Shown here in pieces: positions 6,383-7,264 of a stretch of 7,264 nt of DNA. Source of the stretch: an uncultured Rickettsiales bacterium (GTDB taxonomy: Bacteria > Pseudomonadota > Alphaproteobacteria > Rickettsiales > UBA1997); assembly GCA_951800555.1 (NCBI GenBank), contig CATOJU010000041.1, forward strand, positions 1 to 7,264, in the 5' to 3' direction. The first letter of the stretch is position 1. Each line of letters opens with the position of its first letter. The notes below the pieces were generated by a model. The model saw nothing but the letters and a program-made list of their open reading frames with translations. It searched no databases and was not told the origin of the DNA. A program made the position numbers and the translations under genes.

Positions 6383-7195
6383 TCATTTAATAATTTCAAC
6401 AATATCTTTATAATTATCTTTATCACACATAATATATGTATTTTTAATGTACCAATTTTCATCAATCATATCAATTTTTAATTTTTCTAAATCAATCCCT
6501 GTTTTTATATCTCTAAAGGCTATTCCTAAATTATACGCTATAGGAAGGGTAGCAGTTATATCCCATAATTTCATAGGTTTATTAAAAAAACAAGCTGCAC
6601 TATTACCAATTAAAGTGTAAAAAGCCAAGACATATGAAGAATACAAATCTAAAGTTGTATATTTTAAATTGTTAAAATTTTGTAATTTATGTTGTAATAT
6701 TATACTTTTTTTAGTCAAAGTTTTTGGTTTAGATTCTAACACAATTTTTATTTCATCATCCGCAAAAGCATTTTTAACGAAATAGCTTTTTTTACTATCA
6801 GTATATATTAGCTCTTTCATTTTTGGCATATATATAGCAGAAATATATGGTTTTAAGTCTTTATATAAACTAATAGCAATTGCCCACATAGGGAAACCGT
6901 GATAATAAGTTGTTGTGCCATCTATAGGGTCAATAGTCCATAAATATCTTGGATTATTATTAAATAATTCTTCTATTTTAGGTAAATTTTCCTCATCTAA
7001 TATTTTATGATTATTATTAGTTATAAAATCATTAATTCTTTCGTGAAACATCCTACTGATAGTTAAATCTGCTTCTGTTACAATACTTTCATCTTTTTTT
7101 ATAGCAACTGAAAGATTTTCTTGACATTCTAAAGCAATTTTACCAGCTATTTTCATAAAATTTAATACAGTATTTAAAAATATTTCATTTTCCAT
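6383..7195 (-). CDS. Inositol monophosphatase family protein
   Basis: This is a Mg2+-dependent sugar- or nucleotide-phosphate phosphatase of the IMPase/FBPase-like superfamily; it is cytoplasmic. The 270 residues show the family's ordered motifs: VTEADLTIS (39-47); LDEEN (66-70), supplying the metal-binding glutamate of the usual 'GEE'; and WTIDPIDGTTTYYHGFPMWAIAI (86-108), holding the metal-binding and catalytic aspartates D89 and D92. The C-terminal LWDITATLPIA (210-220) holds the third metal-site aspartate D212. The usual 'GSAALDLCYVAAGR' segment is replaced by a divergent TTLDLYSSYVLAF (180-192). The length is normal. The substrate cannot be read from sequence: myo-inositol-1-phosphate, fructose-1,6-bisphosphate, histidinol phosphate and PAP phosphatases share these motifs, and SuhB is one member. 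The start at 7195 is fixed by a strong SD (7206-7201). The gene appears to overlap the end of an upstream minus-strand gene and converges on the plus-strand cluster. Confidence 0.9.
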   Translation of the reverse strand: MENEIFLNTVLNFMKIAGKIALECQENLSVAIKKDESIVTEADLTISRMFHERINDFITNNNHKILDEENLPKIEELFNNNPRYLWTIDPIDGTTTYYHGFPMWAIAISLYKDLKPYISAIYMPKMKELIYTDSKKSYFVKNAFADDEIKIVLESKPKTLTKKSIILQHKLQNFNNLKYTTLDLYSSYVLAFYTLIGNSAACFFNKPMKLWDITATLPIAYNLGIAFRDIKTGIDLEKLKIDMIDENWYIKNTYIMCDKDNYKDIVEIIK

Positions 7196-7264
7196 TTTCC
7201 TCTCCTATTTTTAGGTTTTTTATTGAATATTCAACTTCTTTAAATAATTTAATATAATTACAAT
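7185..7264 (-). CDS. 3' end of an upstream minus-strand gene, possibly exonuclease VII small subunit
   Basis: The minus-strand frame starting at 7262 stays open for 25 codons to a TGA at 7187-7185, reading NYIKLFKEVEYSIKNLKIG then EENGK. It overlaps the phosphatase start by 11 bases and contains that gene's Shine-Dalgarno, as in translationally coupled genes. The helical pattern 'KEVEYSIKNL' resembles the C-terminus of XseB, where 'L..AE..V.K(I/L)' follows the conserved helices. Twenty-five residues are too few for a firm identification. Another frame stops near 7220 and also lacks a clear identity. Confidence 0.35.
   Translation of the reverse strand, partial: CNYIKLFKEVEYSIKNLKIGEENGK
7201..7206 (-). 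promoter_or_regulatory. Strong ribosome binding site of the phosphatase gene
   Basis: AGGAGA on the minus strand lies five bases before the ATG at 7195, and a second AGG follows. It is the best Shine-Dalgarno in the window and fixes the phosphatase start. Its strength fits an internal operon gene whose start overlaps the end of the preceding reading frame. Confidence 0.75.

Overview
The window is very AT-rich DNA (by eye roughly a quarter G+C) using the standard bacterial code: TGA serves as a stop and tryptophans are TGG. The proteins look alphaproteobacterial. The LeuRS carries a 'GMVCH-x-Y' segment before KMSKS, NusA has alphaproteobacterial-style KH domains, and a small protein resembles the DUF3168 tail-terminator family of gene transfer agents (GTAs). 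Base composition and compact genes suggest a streamlined or host-associated alphaproteobacterium (for example a Rickettsiales-like or SAR11-like lineage), but the window alone cannot fix the lineage.

Layout. Positions 1-1283 (minus strand) hold the first 427 codons of nusA, which runs off the left edge. Positions 1284-1608 are a divergent intergenic region with a probable promoter for each direction and a perfect 12-bp inverted repeat in the presumed nusA leader. Positions 1609-6200 (plus strand) hold four co-directional genes: leuS, dprA, a DUF3168-like gene and an unrecognised small helical protein. The gaps are 27, 100 and 4 bases, so they may form one transcription unit. Positions 6201-6382 are a convergent intergenic region with a probable plus-strand terminator, an unusual G+C-richer nested palindrome and a small minus-strand terminator-like hairpin. 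Positions 6383-7195 (minus) encode an inositol-monophosphatase-family enzyme with a strong Shine-Dalgarno. The last 80 bases probably carry the 3' end of the preceding minus-strand gene, possibly xseB.

How the genes relate. nusA and leuS are housekeeping genes for transcription and translation. dprA acts on incoming single-stranded DNA during transformation or GTA reception. The DUF3168-like gene would belong to particle production. A GTA structural gene directly behind a DNA-reception gene, followed by an unknown small protein, is the most interesting arrangement here. The other candidates are the nusA leader hairpin (possible autoregulatory attenuator) and the nested palindrome near 6284-6338. 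No CRISPR array, transposase, rRNA or tRNA was seen.
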